DNA of 64,000 bases from Mesotoga sp. Brook.08.105.5.1 (GCF_002752635.1 NZ_AYTW01000004.1:62001-126000); one strand, 5' to 3'; counted from the first letter of the stretch, positions 38,701 through 49,790 are shown. Numbers and translations: made by a program. The notes: a model not told the origin generated them from the letters alone.

Positions 38701-40215
38701 CCCGTTGGCCTCGAAATACACAACCGTATCCGGCGGGACGTCCCTAAGACTGATCAGAATCTCTGCCCTTCCACCACTGTCAGTGGAAAGTTCTTCCCTG
38801 AAAATGTTGATCTTAAGCTTCTTCTCAACCTGTTTTCCTTCGTCCATTAGAATTACAGGTTCTTCATACCACGCCTTCATCTCAAATGCCTTGGAAACAA
38901 GAGTATCGTTGTTCAATCTTGTTTCGATTTTCACGAGTGCTTCTTTATCGGTGAATCTGTAGTCAACATTGAAATCGAATGTTCCCTGTACTACCTTGAA
39001 GTCAACCGTACTTCGTGACTGCATACCGGTATCGTCTGAGACAGTAATAACCGCGTAGTATGAACCGCTCTCAAGCTCTTCAGAGTAGCCAATCACCGCT
39101 TTACCCAGGCCATCAAGTCTCGCAGATCCATTGTCAATATACTGACTGCCCTTGTATATCGTGTAGTCTACTTTGCCAAGCGAGACGGGATCTCCGAAGT
39201 AGTACTCGGACAAAACGTTGATTGTAACTGCCTCTCCCTTTCTGAATGCCTTTGATGCAGATTCCGCTGTTGTGAAGAACGTAGGCTTTTTGTAGTCGGC
39301 AATCTGGAAGTAATAGTAGTCCTCGTTTCCTTCCCACCGGATGATAATCCTGTAGGATCCCCTGGTGATTTCGGAGTATGTTCGGAACGTACCACTAACA
39401 GAGCCAAGGTTATCCGGGCTCAACTCTTCAGTGAAGACGCTCCTGTTTAATGGATCTACTATTTCAACTTCTACAGAATTAGTTCTAGGTATTTGATAGC
39501 CCGAAGATGTTATCTCCCTTATGAAAGCTCTGAAATTAACAACTTCACCGGCTTTGTATGCCGGTCGATCAGTAAATATCAGAGAGATGTTTCGAGACGA
39601 GAAATAGTAATCATACTCGCCCGGCCTCCACAGGATCGATCCATTGGCAGACTGAACAAGTATTGCATCTCCTGTCGTGGGAAGATAGTCAAAAACGAAC
39701 ACTCCATTTTCTGTCCGTCCCAATAACTCCCCGTCTATGAGTCTGTAAAGGGAGAAGCTATCAATGAAGCTGGAATCTTCCTTTTTCCAGAGTCTCATCA
39801 TCGCTCCATCTTCATAAGCAAGCAGCTGAGCTCCAACCATACGATAGCTTGTCATCAATTTGGCACTTCCTGACTGCGACGAAACAACAATCAGTCTCAG
39901 GCCCATTAGAGCTTTCTCGGGCAAGTATATCCTTTGTTTCTCCTTTACTGTCTGCCTGAAAGCGTAGAGTGGATCGCCGGAGATTCCGACATCCCCGATG
40001 GTGATCGCCCCAGTAAGATCCTGCTCGTCCAAATCATAAATCTTGATATCGATGTAACTATCCTTGCCGTCTGTGTATATTGTAGGTAGATAGTCCATAG
40101 AGTACAACTCTACGAAAGATGATCTAAGCTCATAACCATACTGCTGAATCTGAAAAGCAAGTGCCGTTAAACCTGTGAATAACAGAATAATAAGAAACAC
40201 CAAGGTTCTTCTCAT
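35734..40215 (-). CDS. Bacterial alpha-2-macroglobulin family protein (YfaS-like)
   Basis: 1,493 residues with an N-terminal signal peptide and no lipobox, so probably periplasmic (under the toga) or loosely attached. A series of macroglobulin beta domains fills the first two thirds (for example IFTDRPAYKAGEVVNFRAF, a typical MG entry strand). The bait/thioester region follows: YGCVEQTMSR near residue 957 contains the CxEQ thioester motif, inside an alpha-alpha toroid (YQHYDGGWGWWKDDQSTPF). In bacteria such proteins are thought to trap proteases. Start ATG 40215 follows GGAGAG. It follows the DUF1175 gene by 15 nt and is coupled to the peptidase gene. Confidence 0.92.
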   Translation of the reverse strand: MRRTLVFLIILLFTGLTALAFQIQQYGYELRSSFVELYSMDYLPTIYTDGKDSYIDIKIYDLDEQDLTGAITIGDVGISGDPLYAFRQTVKEKQRIYLPEKALMGLRLIVVSSQSGSAKLMTSYRMVGAQLLAYEDGAMMRLWKKEDSSFIDSFSLYRLIDGELLGRTENGVFVFDYLPTTGDAILVQSANGSILWRPGEYDYYFSSRNISLIFTDRPAYKAGEVVNFRAFIREITSSGYQIPRTNSVEVEIVDPLNRSVFTEELSPDNLGSVSGTFRTYSEITRGSYRIIIRWEGNEDYYYFQIADYKKPTFFTTAESASKAFRKGEAVTINVLSEYYFGDPVSLGKVDYTIYKGSQYIDNGSARLDGLGKAVIGYSEELESGSYYAVITVSDDTGMQSRSTVDFKVVQGTFDFNVDYRFTDKEALVKIETRLNNDTLVSKAFEMKAWYEEPVILMDEGKQVEKKLKINIFREELSTDSGGRAEILISLRDVPPDTVVYFEANGAPSNEPEVVNRYSVYTSGYYDYYGSILVDSVESAAPGSKARVSFYTSSPMDLWVIGDFSGEFKQFPFSSTEGKNTIEIEIPENYGYENFMLFIVGYKNYQIIQSRVIEVEIASRDLSINVLTQDRYEPGDTVNMKLQVLDDEGNPAVVGLTVSVVSQAMLSLFEGDSDRWKESLGSPFNRGFNTVSINDLYYSAYPSIAKLGDLLESQPPAAESKVIGGATFGMGDRGGNGESLTSDVRARKLFSDSAFWSVGTFTDESGFAELSFVVPEDLDTWTVRTLAADFSGDFSYEKSSFETWKPMTVSSFLPEFLIAGDTVNLVFSVKNNLDTRMPVITGFYVDDEVIEEKGATIDAFGSLSFSYEMVLRDLLPSEKDESLRVKFVVEGSRGSDGVEYEIPLKPRYSYIRFGDLDFLEGNRVIEFMEDSIGSVTISSTIDPILLEAIRYLVDYPYGCVEQTMSRLLPALAASQLLAGADESFADKVSVVVGDGLERLFGYQHYDGGWGWWKDDQSTPFMTSYVMLGLYLATENGYDINRDVIAMGYSALKSLNRDKPDPFLQYVITLFSRKLRDPISSIVDYKNDVASIVLTALTYETLNMDAKAVAFFEEAMEYVDLGASDVISGSSFNYFFDDTVTLSFLLKAAVDLDVPSATVAEISKRLLKMGNGSYWYRTSSTAMAILSLSSVSSSLSKDAEVEVVFEDGDVVFEGGLEDSITIPITGKTIVIESSEMVAVSINGETAVRSEEIKAENAGLIVERVLRRKVAVPMDDTHVLTTPQIDSPAVVTSIRTLSADEVGSLEISASKTIEGMVVAIVDGELKLSNFGLGLKIYEGDVLGISNGEIIVRSVEYSYYNDATMELFAVKLGEPGPIRVGETIVSEVRIRIPDTVPYVVVEDMLPSTGISVEENIEGDTLGYTKFYYFDYYWWGYTFKDSRYDRIAFFFNDGGEFVTKSSWRILTRGEFIIPPVQAWAMYDADYRANTESVMLNVE

Positions 40216-40230
40216 TGCCTTCACTCTCCA

Positions 40231-41301
<1,071 letters not shown>

Positions 41302-41401
41302 TTAAGATCCCCCTCTTTGTAGGTTCACTTATTCTTTTGAAAGATCCTTGGATAAGCAAATCTGTTATTATTAAGAGAAGAAGATGAGCGGGGGTGACGA
41401 T

Positions 41402-41881
41402 ATGATAAGGAGAAGAGCCTTTTTTGCTACAGTGGTGATGATTATCTCTATGATTCTCACTTCTGGTTGCGTTGGATATATACTGGCAAGACCCGACAGC
41501 TTGATTGCGAGGCTGGAGCGTGAGATCAACAGGGGCAGGGAAGACAGAATTCTTGAGCTCTACGCAGAAGAGATTTGGATCGCCACTTCGGGAAGTCCAT
41601 TAGGAAGAACGCTTCCAAAAGACACCGTTGCCTCCTTCTATGCGGACTTCTTCGAACTCTACGATGGCATTAGTTACACTGTTGAAGTAGAAAGAGTTGA
41701 AAGAGACTCCCGAGAAGCAACAATGACTGTGTTCTTCACTCTCGACTATTCATCTGGGGAAGAGAAGTATTCAAAGAGCGGCGAGAGTACGATCTTCTTG
41801 ACGGGAATTGATAGTCAATGGAAGATTTCCGGAGAATTCAACAATCCGATTATCAGTTTCTTTGAGCCTGCTAGTATGTAA
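41402..41881 (+). CDS. Putative lipoprotein, possibly NTF2-like
   Basis: 159 residues from ATG 41402, which follows GGGGGTGACGAT. The N-terminus has basic RRR residues, a hydrophobic stretch and TSGC, a slightly degenerate lipobox. The mature part has a helix with LEREINRGREDRILELY, then strands ending EEKYSKSGESTIFLTGIDSQWKISG, a pattern common in SnoaL/NTF2-like fold lipoproteins. The family was not identified with certainty. It is divergent from the DUF1175-macroglobulin operon and may be its regulator or accessory only by position. Confidence 0.6.
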   Translation: MIRRRAFFATVVMIISMILTSGCVGYILARPDSLIARLEREINRGREDRILELYAEEIWIATSGSPLGRTLPKDTVASFYADFFELYDGISYTVEVERVERDSREATMTVFFTLDYSSGEEKYSKSGESTIFLTGIDSQWKISGEFNNPIISFFEPASM

Positions 41882-41989
41882 TTGCAATATGTATTCATAT
41901 TTCTAATTTCTAACAAAACTCGTAAGACGATGCAGCGCACGATATCGGCTTTTTGCTTTGGAATCTATCTGTTCTTCTTGAACGGTGAT

Positions 41990-42364
41990 CTAATCTTCGA
42001 TTTCGCCTATTGCCGCCTTTACCGCTGCAACAATTGACTCACTTGTTGCTGTGGCTCCGGTAATCACATCTACATCGAGACTCTGAGCTTCAACAATTCT
42101 TTCGGTTAAGGCTTCTGCACTTCTAGCATACCTATCTGAACGATTCTGAACAATTCTTATCTCAATTATCCTCCCATCCAGTATTTCAACCTCAAGTCCA
42201 ACGTAACCTTCTCTTCCAACATACACTCCATCTTCCAGATTGCCAAATGGTTGTGAATTGATCTGTGAAATCTTCTCAGGCCTATTGACTTGCCAGTTAA
42301 ATACTACTCCGATTATCACCATAGCGAGAGCCAAGAAAATCGAAACGCTAATCGTGTATTTCAT
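41990..42364 (-). CDS. FMN-binding domain protein
   Basis: 124 residues: an N-terminal membrane anchor (residues 4-22) and an FMN_bind domain with the flavinylation motif DVITGATATS near the C-terminus, in which a Thr or Ser is modified with FMN by an ApbE-type transferase. Single-domain versions act as electron carriers at the outer face of the membrane and resemble part of RnfG/NqrC. No Rnf or Nqr genes lie nearby. An extracytosolic electron-transfer role is probable; the partner is unknown. Confidence 0.85.
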   Translation of the reverse strand: MKYTISVSIFLALAMVIIGVVFNWQVNRPEKISQINSQPFGNLEDGVYVGREGYVGLEVEILDGRIIEIRIVQNRSDRYARSAEALTERIVEAQSLDVDVITGATATSESIVAAVKAAIGEIED

Positions 42365-42509
42365 CGATACCTCCCATCCATAAAAAGCTTATAAAGAAAT
42401 TGTCCCTCGCATCCCAACCCGAGAGATTTCCTGAATGAAATATTCGGATTACTTTTATCGGCTATTCTCCGAAAATCACGTACCTCATTTCTGATTCAGG
42501 TCCAAGAGG

Positions 42510-43853
42510 TCAAACGGCAGCGGAATTCGAAGAGAGTATCCCGATAATGTCATCAAACAAGAGCTTTGTGGCACCCTTACCCATCATGACGCTTTTATCA
42601 ATCTTCTTCAGAGAATGAATCACTGTTGAGTGCTGCTTCCCGGTTTCCCTTGCTATCTCCGTTACTTGTTTGCCGAAGTGATTTTTCAGAATGTACATTG
42701 TCAGCTGTCTGGCAAGAACTATATCTTTACTTCGACTTCCCGATTCAATCTCCTTTCTGGTAACTTTCATAATCTTCTCAATAGCAGCATAGATCTGGTC
42801 TATCGGTCTCTGAGATACTGGAACATTTACTGATCCCGTAAAAGACTGAAGTATTTGAGTTGCCAGAGAAAGGTCTATCTGTGATCTGAAAACACTGCTG
42901 TGAACTATCAACTTTATGATTGCGCCTCTAAGTCTTCTTAAGTTTCCGTCGATATTGTCGGCCAAAACTTTCGCCACATCGTCCGGAAGTAAAACGGACT
43001 CTCTCTGAGCAAGCTGTTTAGCAATATGAAATCTCGTAGAAGGCTGGGGCTCCTGGATCGACATAAGCATGCCCATCTGGAATCTTGATTTAAGCCTGCT
43101 GTGGAAAGTATCAAGCTCCTCAGGATTTCTGTCAGAGCATATTATCAACTGCTTTCCCGAATCGTGAAGCTCATTAAATGAATGAAAGAACTCGTTTTGA
43201 ACTCCTTTCTTCCCAATTAGAAACTGGATATCGTCGATCAAAAGAATGTCGGATTTCTTTCTGTAGTGGTCTCTGAATTTCTGAATGTTGTTTTCTTTTA
43301 TCGATTGAATCATGTCGTTCATAAACTGCTCGCTTGTTATGTATAGCACCTTCTTGTCAGGAAAACTGTTCATCGTCTCTTGAGCGATTGCCTGAAGGAG
43401 ATGTGTCTTACCCAGCCCAACATCTCCGTATACGAAGAAGGGATTATATTTGCCCGGATTCTGGGCAACATCAAGCGCAACTTGGTAGAGCGCCTTATTC
43501 TCGCTCCCAACAACGAAATTTCTGAATGTGTATTCCGGGTTTAGGTTGGAAATCATCAGCGGCTTTCTTTTCAACAGAGAACCGGAAACTCTTGAATCGC
43601 TTTGCTCCTCAGAGGGGGTCTCTTTGCTTTTGTAGATTATTTCGAAAGGCATTTTCTTTCCAAGGATACTTGATATTGAATCGGAAATGACTCCTCCGTA
43701 TTTTGTCTGGAGCCAATCCTTTATGAATAGATTGGCAACAGAGAAAACCACTTTCTCATCTTCGACTTCTTTCAATTCAAATGTGGAGAACCAGTTGTCC
43801 CACGTTTTCTTTGAGACCTTCTTCTTAAGAGTGCTTATTATAGAATTAGACAC
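42510..43853 (-). CDS. dnaA: Chromosomal replication initiator DnaA
   Basis: GTG 43853, behind GGAGGTCGTT, begins the N-terminal helical domain (KKVSKKTWDNWF) and gives 447 residues. Domain III is AAA+ with GDVGLGKTH and IDDIQFL, plus the arginine-finger region. Domain IV has the DnaA-box signature GKQHSTVIHSLKKID. The gene is alone on its strand, not next to dnaN, recF or rpmH as in many bacteria. The roughly 190 bp upstream and 145 bp downstream show no clear cluster of DnaA boxes. Confidence 0.97.
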   Translation of the reverse strand: MSNSIISTLKKKVSKKTWDNWFSTFELKEVEDEKVVFSVANLFIKDWLQTKYGGVISDSISSILGKKMPFEIIYKSKETPSEEQSDSRVSGSLLKRKPLMISNLNPEYTFRNFVVGSENKALYQVALDVAQNPGKYNPFFVYGDVGLGKTHLLQAIAQETMNSFPDKKVLYITSEQFMNDMIQSIKENNIQKFRDHYRKKSDILLIDDIQFLIGKKGVQNEFFHSFNELHDSGKQLIICSDRNPEELDTFHSRLKSRFQMGMLMSIQEPQPSTRFHIAKQLAQRESVLLPDDVAKVLADNIDGNLRRLRGAIIKLIVHSSVFRSQIDLSLATQILQSFTGSVNVPVSQRPIDQIYAAIEKIMKVTRKEIESGSRSKDIVLARQLTMYILKNHFGKQVTEIARETGKQHSTVIHSLKKIDKSVMMGKGATKLLFDDIIGILSSNSAAV

Positions 43854-43997
43854 AACGACCTCCACGGATAATAGCTGTAACCCTGAAGCGAACCGCATAA
43901 TAGGAAATAACGAATAATATGTAGCTCCGAAGCAATTACTACTATACCAGACTTAACACGCAGAAAAAATAGACAAATTTTGTGTTCCACTATAGAA

Positions 43998-44022
43998 AGG
44001 GGCAGACCATTTGTCTGCCCCT
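43998..44022 (-). terminator. Terminator downstream of the ferredoxin gene
   Basis: Perfect 10-bp stem AGGGGCAGAC (43998-44007) with GTCTGCCCCT (44013-44022) and a 5-nt loop; on the minus strand TTTCTATAG follows. Confidence 0.8.
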
Positions 44023-44047
44023 ACATGTGATCGTTAAGAATTGGAAA

Positions 44048-45182
<1,135 letters not shown>

Positions 45183-45186
<4 letters not shown>

Positions 45187-46325
45187 GCACCCTCCTTTTC
45201 GAATACTTCCATAGCGACTTTCGCTCCGGTCCCGTACTCGACATTGAAGCCGAGTCTTCGCAAGACTTTCTCAAGAGCCGTTAGGGCAATTACTACGTCA
45301 TAGTCGGACATATAGCCGAGGTGTGCAATTCTGAAGATGTTTCCTTTCATCGCGCCCTGTCCTCCTGCGATTGTTACGCCATATTCGTCTCTCATAATAG
45401 AGACGATTTTGCCGCCGTCGACTCCTTCAGGTACTTTGACAGAAGTGAGGACGTTTCCCGGTCTCTTGGAAAAAAGCTCCAGCCCCATAGCTTTTATGGC
45501 TTCTCTTGTTGCCTTTCCCATCAGTTCGTGTCGTGCCCACACATTCTCCATGCCTTCGTCAAGGAGCATTTTTACTGCAAGGCTCTGCTGATAGATCAAA
45601 TTAACTGCGGGCGTCCATGGAAGAGGGTCTTTGAGATATTTCTTCAGATTAAAATAGTAGCTTGTCGATTTCGTGTTCTTAGCCTTTTCAACGGCTTCTT
45701 TGCTGAATGATATGAAGGCCAGTCCAGGAGGTAGCATGAAACCCTTCTGAGAACCGGAGACAACGATATCCAGTCCCCACTCATCCGTTAGCAATGGCTC
45801 TGCAACAAGACCGCTTATACCATCAACCACAATCAGCTTGCCGGCCTTCTTCACAACTTTGCTGATACCTTCGATATCCATTACAGTACCTGTGGATGTC
45901 TCACTAAGAGTCGTCAGAACTGCAACCGCATCCGGGTTGGCATTAAGGGATTCTTCAACCATTTCCGGAGTGTAGAAATCTCCATACTCCCTCTCCAACA
46001 AGACAACATCTGCACCGAAAGTCTTTGCTAGCTCAAGCCATCTTTCGCCAAACTTTCCAACACTGCAAACTATGACTTTCTCGCCGGGATTTACAATATT
46101 CGTGACGGCCATTTCCATGGCACCTGTTCCTGAAGAAGCTAGAATGAATAGATCATTCTCCGTCTTGAAGACATTCTTAGTGCCGCTTACCGCATCTTCA
46201 AAGATTTTTTTGAACTGTGGAGTTCTGTGATGAATAGTATCCCTAGCACCTTCAAGTAGTACATCGATAGGAACCGGGGTGGGCCCAGGAGCAAGTAGGT
46301 AATTCTTCTTAATCATCTTTGCCAA
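45183..46325 (-). CDS. Class V aminotransferase (SerC/AGXT-like)
   Basis: PLP enzyme of 380 residues from TTG 46325, 8 nt after GGAGG. N-terminal LLAPGPTPVP, the substrate-loop segment HHRTPQF, the PLP-lysine in SGSQKGFMLPPGLAF near residue 195, and the C-terminal RIAHLGYMSD. This is the archaeal/Thermotoga-type branch related to alanine-glyoxylate and serine-pyruvate aminotransferases; coupling to serA suggests phosphoserine or serine as product. A separate small-subunit SerC is not in the window. It is the first gene of aminotransferase-serA-ferredoxin. Confidence 0.87.
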
Positions 46326-46678
46326 TTGAGGCACCTCCAATTCAATTTGGTTTTTGGTGTTCATTCTATCTTGAGGGTATATACTTGCTAAATTGAATCA
46401 CCATCGATTATGAGGAATAATCAACGACATCTCATCTATAGTTTAGAACACGTAGCTTTATGTGGCAACGCCCGGTAACCTCAAACAAAGACAATGATTG
46501 TTGGTAGAAGCATCACATCACGTTTATACTTGGTTTTGCGCCTTCCTCGCTCCTTCATTTTCATTTGCGACCGAAGACCCGGAATCACCCGATACGAGTG
46601 TATGAAATCGTTCTGTTTTGAGCATCAGGGATGATAAGATCAGACAGGCAAAATGAGATGCCAAAAGGGGTGGATTTT
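46326..46678. other. Divergent intergenic region
   Basis: About 350 bases between divergent genes, so promoters for both sides must lie here. No tRNA, hairpin terminator or unambiguous promoter was found. It is also the point where gene direction changes from mostly minus to mostly plus. Confidence 0.35.
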
Positions 46679-47602
46679 TTGAAGTGGTTTGCCATTCTTA
46701 CGGTTCTGATTATTTCTTCTATTTCGTTGCTAGGTTTGTCCGTGACTTTCGAAAAGTCATGGGGGTCTCAAGGAAACAAGGACGGACAGTTCAGTGACCC
46801 TCAGGGGCTTGCCTCAGACGGGAAAGATTTCATTTACGTAGCCGACACACTTAATCATAGAATTCAGGTTTTCGACAGCACCGGAAAACACCAAATGTCC
46901 TTCGGAAGGTTTGGCAGCGAGCGAGGTGAATTCCTTTTCCCGCATGATGTTGTTGTAGATTCTAAAGGCAGTATATACGTCGCTGATTCCCAGAATGGCA
47001 GAGTTCAGAAGTTCGATAACGAGAACAAGTTTGTGAAGTCATGGGGAAGTAAAGGTGCAGAACCCGGTCAGTTTGACGGACCTATGTATATTGCAATCGA
47101 TGGCGCAGACACAATATATGTAGGCGATGCTTTCAATCAAAGAGTTCAGGTTTTCGATGGGGAAGGAACTCTTCTGCTGACAGTAGGCGCAAAGGTAAAC
47201 ATGTTCGAGGCAATGAACCCCGGCAATCTCGCCTCAATATCGGGGTTGAGTGTTGACAGCAATGGAAACATCTACGTATCGGACGACATAATGAGAAGAA
47301 TCCAGAAGTTTGATTCCCAAGGGAACTACATTTCAAACTGGGCCTCAACCTATGAAGGCAACTGGGGCCAGCCTGGAGAGTCTGTGGTAGATCGTTTTGG
47401 AAATCTGTTCTTTATAAACAAAATGACAAGTATGATACTAGTTCTTGATCCGGACGGAAACTTCCTCTTTGAGTGGGGAGGTGTAGGAACTACAAGTGGT
47501 TTATTTACGAAGCCTTTCAATATATGTGTCGACGGTAAAGACAATGTGTTTGTACTGGAGCAATTAGGAAATAGGATTCAAAGATTCAAGATCAATTACT
47601 AA
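46679..47602 (+). CDS. Secreted NHL-repeat beta-propeller protein
   Basis: 307 residues from TTG 46679, seven bases after AAAGGGGTGG. A signal peptide (residues 4-22) is followed by six NHL-type blades, each built on a pattern like DxxIYVADTLNHRIQVFD, with inter-blade WGSxGxxxGQF segments. The propeller is likely a binding scaffold at the cell surface or in the periplasm, for protein or carbohydrate. No catalytic site is seen. It is followed 29 nt later by another secreted protein, probably in the same transcript. Confidence 0.87.
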   Translation: MKWFAILTVLIISSISLLGLSVTFEKSWGSQGNKDGQFSDPQGLASDGKDFIYVADTLNHRIQVFDSTGKHQMSFGRFGSERGEFLFPHDVVVDSKGSIYVADSQNGRVQKFDNENKFVKSWGSKGAEPGQFDGPMYIAIDGADTIYVGDAFNQRVQVFDGEGTLLLTVGAKVNMFEAMNPGNLASISGLSVDSNGNIYVSDDIMRRIQKFDSQGNYISNWASTYEGNWGQPGESVVDRFGNLFFINKMTSMILVLDPDGNFLFEWGGVGTTSGLFTKPFNICVDGKDNVFVLEQLGNRIQRFKINY

Positions 47603-47631
47603 TCAAGGTATAGGACAAAGGAGGTTGGTTT

Positions 47632-48618
47632 ATGAAGAAGTTTTCTGTTTTGCTGATTTTGATAGTCCTTATCGCCAGCTCCGTTTTCTCCCAGCGGTTA
47701 TTGTCACAAGACAGTGCGAAGTTCATCAGTATTGTAACCGACGGAACTTTCAATAATTTCCCCGATGTGCCCATAGGCGAAGCCTTTGACTCATTCTTCG
47801 AGATGTCAAGATGGAAGCATTTGAAGGAAGGAACGCAAAACATTGTTGAGTTCAGCGGCAGCTTCGCGGATGAATATAGGGGAAGTTCAACGGTTCTGAT
47901 GCGATTCTCGGTTGTAGAAGAGGACTCTACCTTCACATTGAGCTATTGGGAGATCAATGGAGTTCCTCAGGATAATAGCGGCCAGTACGCTTTTTTGGAG
48001 AGGATCTTTCTTCCCGATAGGGCTGCTGTAGCAATCTCCATAGTAAGAGACGGTTTCTTCTACGAATTCCCCGACAGGGTAATAGGAGAGTCTTTCAGCA
48101 GCTTTTTCGCCGATAGTTACTGGGATTACTTCCTTACTTCCGACAATCTAGACGTTGTAGAGTTCTCGGGCTTCTTCTACAGCAACGACGAGCTTGTTGA
48201 AGCTCTCTTCCAGTTCATAGTAAACGTCGATGAACGGACCTTCGAGATCGCTTACCTCGGAGTTGACGATGTTACTCAGGACGATACGTTGATTAATACG
48301 TTGTTGAACTCAATCTTTGCATCGAAAATCACGGACGTCAAGAACTCATATTTCGACGTGTACTACAACTGGATGACGCTAGGGGAAGCCTTTGACAGTT
48401 TCTTCTACGATCCATACTGGGACTACTTTCTATCAACAGATGATCTCGATATTGTAGAGTTCTATGGAACCTTCGACCTTGGAGGGATTCCAGCAGAAGT
48501 GTACTGCCAATTCGAAGTATATGACGATGGCAGCTACGATCTCTATTACTGGGAGATAGATGGATACTATGAAAGCATAAATGCCTTCTACCTGCTTCTT
48601 GAATTGATTTACTACTGA
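47632..48618 (+). CDS. Secreted protein with three tandem repeats
   Basis: 328 residues. A signal peptide (residues 3-20, cut after VFSQ) is followed by three units of roughly 95-100 residues starting near 30, 128 and 228. The shared pattern is I-G-E-(S/A)-F-x-S-F-F, then Y-W-x-(Y/H)-F, D-(N/D)-L-D-(V/I)-V-E-F-x-G-x-F, and an aromatic closing strand ending near (L/I)-(L/I)-x-x-(I/L)-(F/Y). The repeats are acidic and rich in aromatics. I recognise this pattern from many short secreted or lipoproteins without a defined role. AAGGAGG lies 8 nt before the ATG; a strong terminator follows. Confidence 0.7.
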   Translation: MKKFSVLLILIVLIASSVFSQRLLSQDSAKFISIVTDGTFNNFPDVPIGEAFDSFFEMSRWKHLKEGTQNIVEFSGSFADEYRGSSTVLMRFSVVEEDSTFTLSYWEINGVPQDNSGQYAFLERIFLPDRAAVAISIVRDGFFYEFPDRVIGESFSSFFADSYWDYFLTSDNLDVVEFSGFFYSNDELVEALFQFIVNVDERTFEIAYLGVDDVTQDDTLINTLLNSIFASKITDVKNSYFDVYYNWMTLGEAFDSFFYDPYWDYFLSTDDLDIVEFYGTFDLGGIPAEVYCQFEVYDDGSYDLYYWEIDGYYESINAFYLLLELIYY

Positions 48619-48627
48619 ATTTTGTAG

Positions 48628-48656
48628 AGAGGGCTCATCAGGGCCCTCTTCTTTTC
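48628..48656 (+). terminator. Rho-independent terminator after the repeat protein
   Basis: Stem AGAGGGC (48628-48634) with GCCCTCT (48643-48649), 8-nt loop, then TCTTTTCC. Confidence 0.8.
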
Positions 48657-49502
48657 CGCCTTCAAACTGAACAGATCTACGAAACAATCGGCATGAAATC
48701 GACAAAACTCTATTTCTAGGTTTTTGTTGAGCGGTGGAATCGTGGAACCGAAAGATAAGTGCGTCACGATTTTCAAGGGGCTTTGCTAGCGGGTAGTTTT
48801 AGGTCACCCTTCAATAAAGGAGGGATGTTATAGAAGGTTACTTGGAGGTTCTCATTCCTCACGAGATGAACAATACCGTTAGGGAAATCATAGAATGATA
48901 GTGCAGGAAAGACCAAGCGGTTACTAGGAGCTCCAAGGAGTCCCCAAGAACACAGAATGTCAGAACATTGATTCACGGGTTTCAAGCAGAACGTTGTTAA
49001 CGAGTGGAGGCTTCCTGAATGGCCTTTGCCCTGAGTGATTCCGTTTCAAGCAGAACATTGTTAACGAGTGAAAATCCTTTCAAACTCTCCCTAGTGTTTA
49101 TTACGAAAACTCTTCTAGCAAAGCGACAATTGGAAAATGCAATCACCTACAAAGCTTTGGAATACAGATGCTAATGCATTGAGGGAGTTCTAGCATACGT
49201 TCTGGAACTAGAGATGCTCAACTACTCTAGGGAAGAAAGGAGAGATCACTTAATTCAATTCGTATTTCCTCTTTGTTCTTGAAGGGATCCGGTCAAAGCA
49301 GTGATATCGAATCTCGATTATTCAATGAACAGCATAATTAAATCTACTTGGAACTCCACGATCTGTTTGCTGATTAGGTGATGCTATTCGCTCCGTCCAA
49401 GTGTTTGCTGCAGAATATAAGTCCAAGTTGAGAATCTAAGGAAACTCTAAGGAATGGATAGTAATATCTTGTGTACTGCTTGAATGAAGGAGGTGCATAG
49501 GG
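48657..49502. other. Long non-coding region with direct repeats and a decayed frame
   Basis: About 850 bases without a convincing gene. It holds a pair of 30-bp direct repeats at 48979 and 49043 (listed separately) and a plus-strand frame from 49043 to 49282 that is open except for one TAA at 49172-49174. That frame encodes a plausible helical segment (RQLENAITYKALEYRC, stop, then CIEGVLAYVLELEMLNYSRE), perhaps the remnant tail of a transposase-like or helical protein; homology is not established. GAAGGAGG near 49489 serves the gene at 49503. Confidence 0.4.
48979..49072. repeat. Two 30-bp direct repeats with CRISPR-like spacing
   Basis: Copies at 48979-49008 and 49043-49072 begin GTTTCAAGCAGAAC and continue (A/G)TTGTTAACGAGTG; 28 of 30 bases agree. 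The period is 64, leaving a 34-base non-repeated spacer. A partial third similarity (CAGAACATTG) lies at 48961-48970. The length, the GTTTCAA start and the spacer size suit a CRISPR remnant, but there are only two copies and no cas gene in the window, so simple duplication is equally possible. Confidence 0.45.
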
Positions 49503-49769
49503 ATGAAGAAAGTAGTCATAATCGTACTTATACTTTTCCTGGCGGCAACTCTAACCTATGCTGTTGGTCAGCAACTCAGAGGAAACAAGGGCGCTAGACT
49601 TGCTTCCGAAGAGTGTCCGCGTTTTGCTGAAAGAACTGAAGCCAATGTAGGAGAGTCATGTCCTAATGACGGAGAGATGCTTCAGAAACGCTTGAGAAAT
49701 GGTAGTTCTGAAGCGGAGAAGTCTTTCGGCGAAGGAAGAGGATACCGCAAAGGTTTGGGAACACGCTAA
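49503..49769 (+). CDS. Small secreted protein of unknown function
   Basis: 88 residues: a signal peptide (residues 3-20, cleavage near TYA-VG) and a charged, glycine-rich mature peptide with two cysteines (SEECPRF and GESCPND) that could pair. No family recognised. The ATG follows GAAGGAGGTGCATAGGG, an excellent site, and a strong terminator lies 21 nt downstream, so this looks like a real single-gene transcript. The composition (R, G, E, K) suggests a flexible, possibly metal- or polymer-binding peptide, but that is only a guess. Confidence 0.65.
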   Translation: MKKVVIIVLILFLAATLTYAVGQQLRGNKGARLASEECPRFAERTEANVGESCPNDGEMLQKRLRNGSSEAEKSFGEGRGYRKGLGTR

Positions 49770-49790
49770 CAGCGAGTTGTTAGTTCTCTT

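Noticed and set aside
42365-42509. Replication origin directly downstream of dnaA
   Set aside because: The gap is short and no repeated DnaA-box-like 9-mers or strong AT-rich unwinding stretch was seen.
48773-48985. 70-codon minus-strand frame in the long non-coding region
   Set aside because: Its TTG start lies inside one of the direct repeats, there is no binding site and no recognisable motif.
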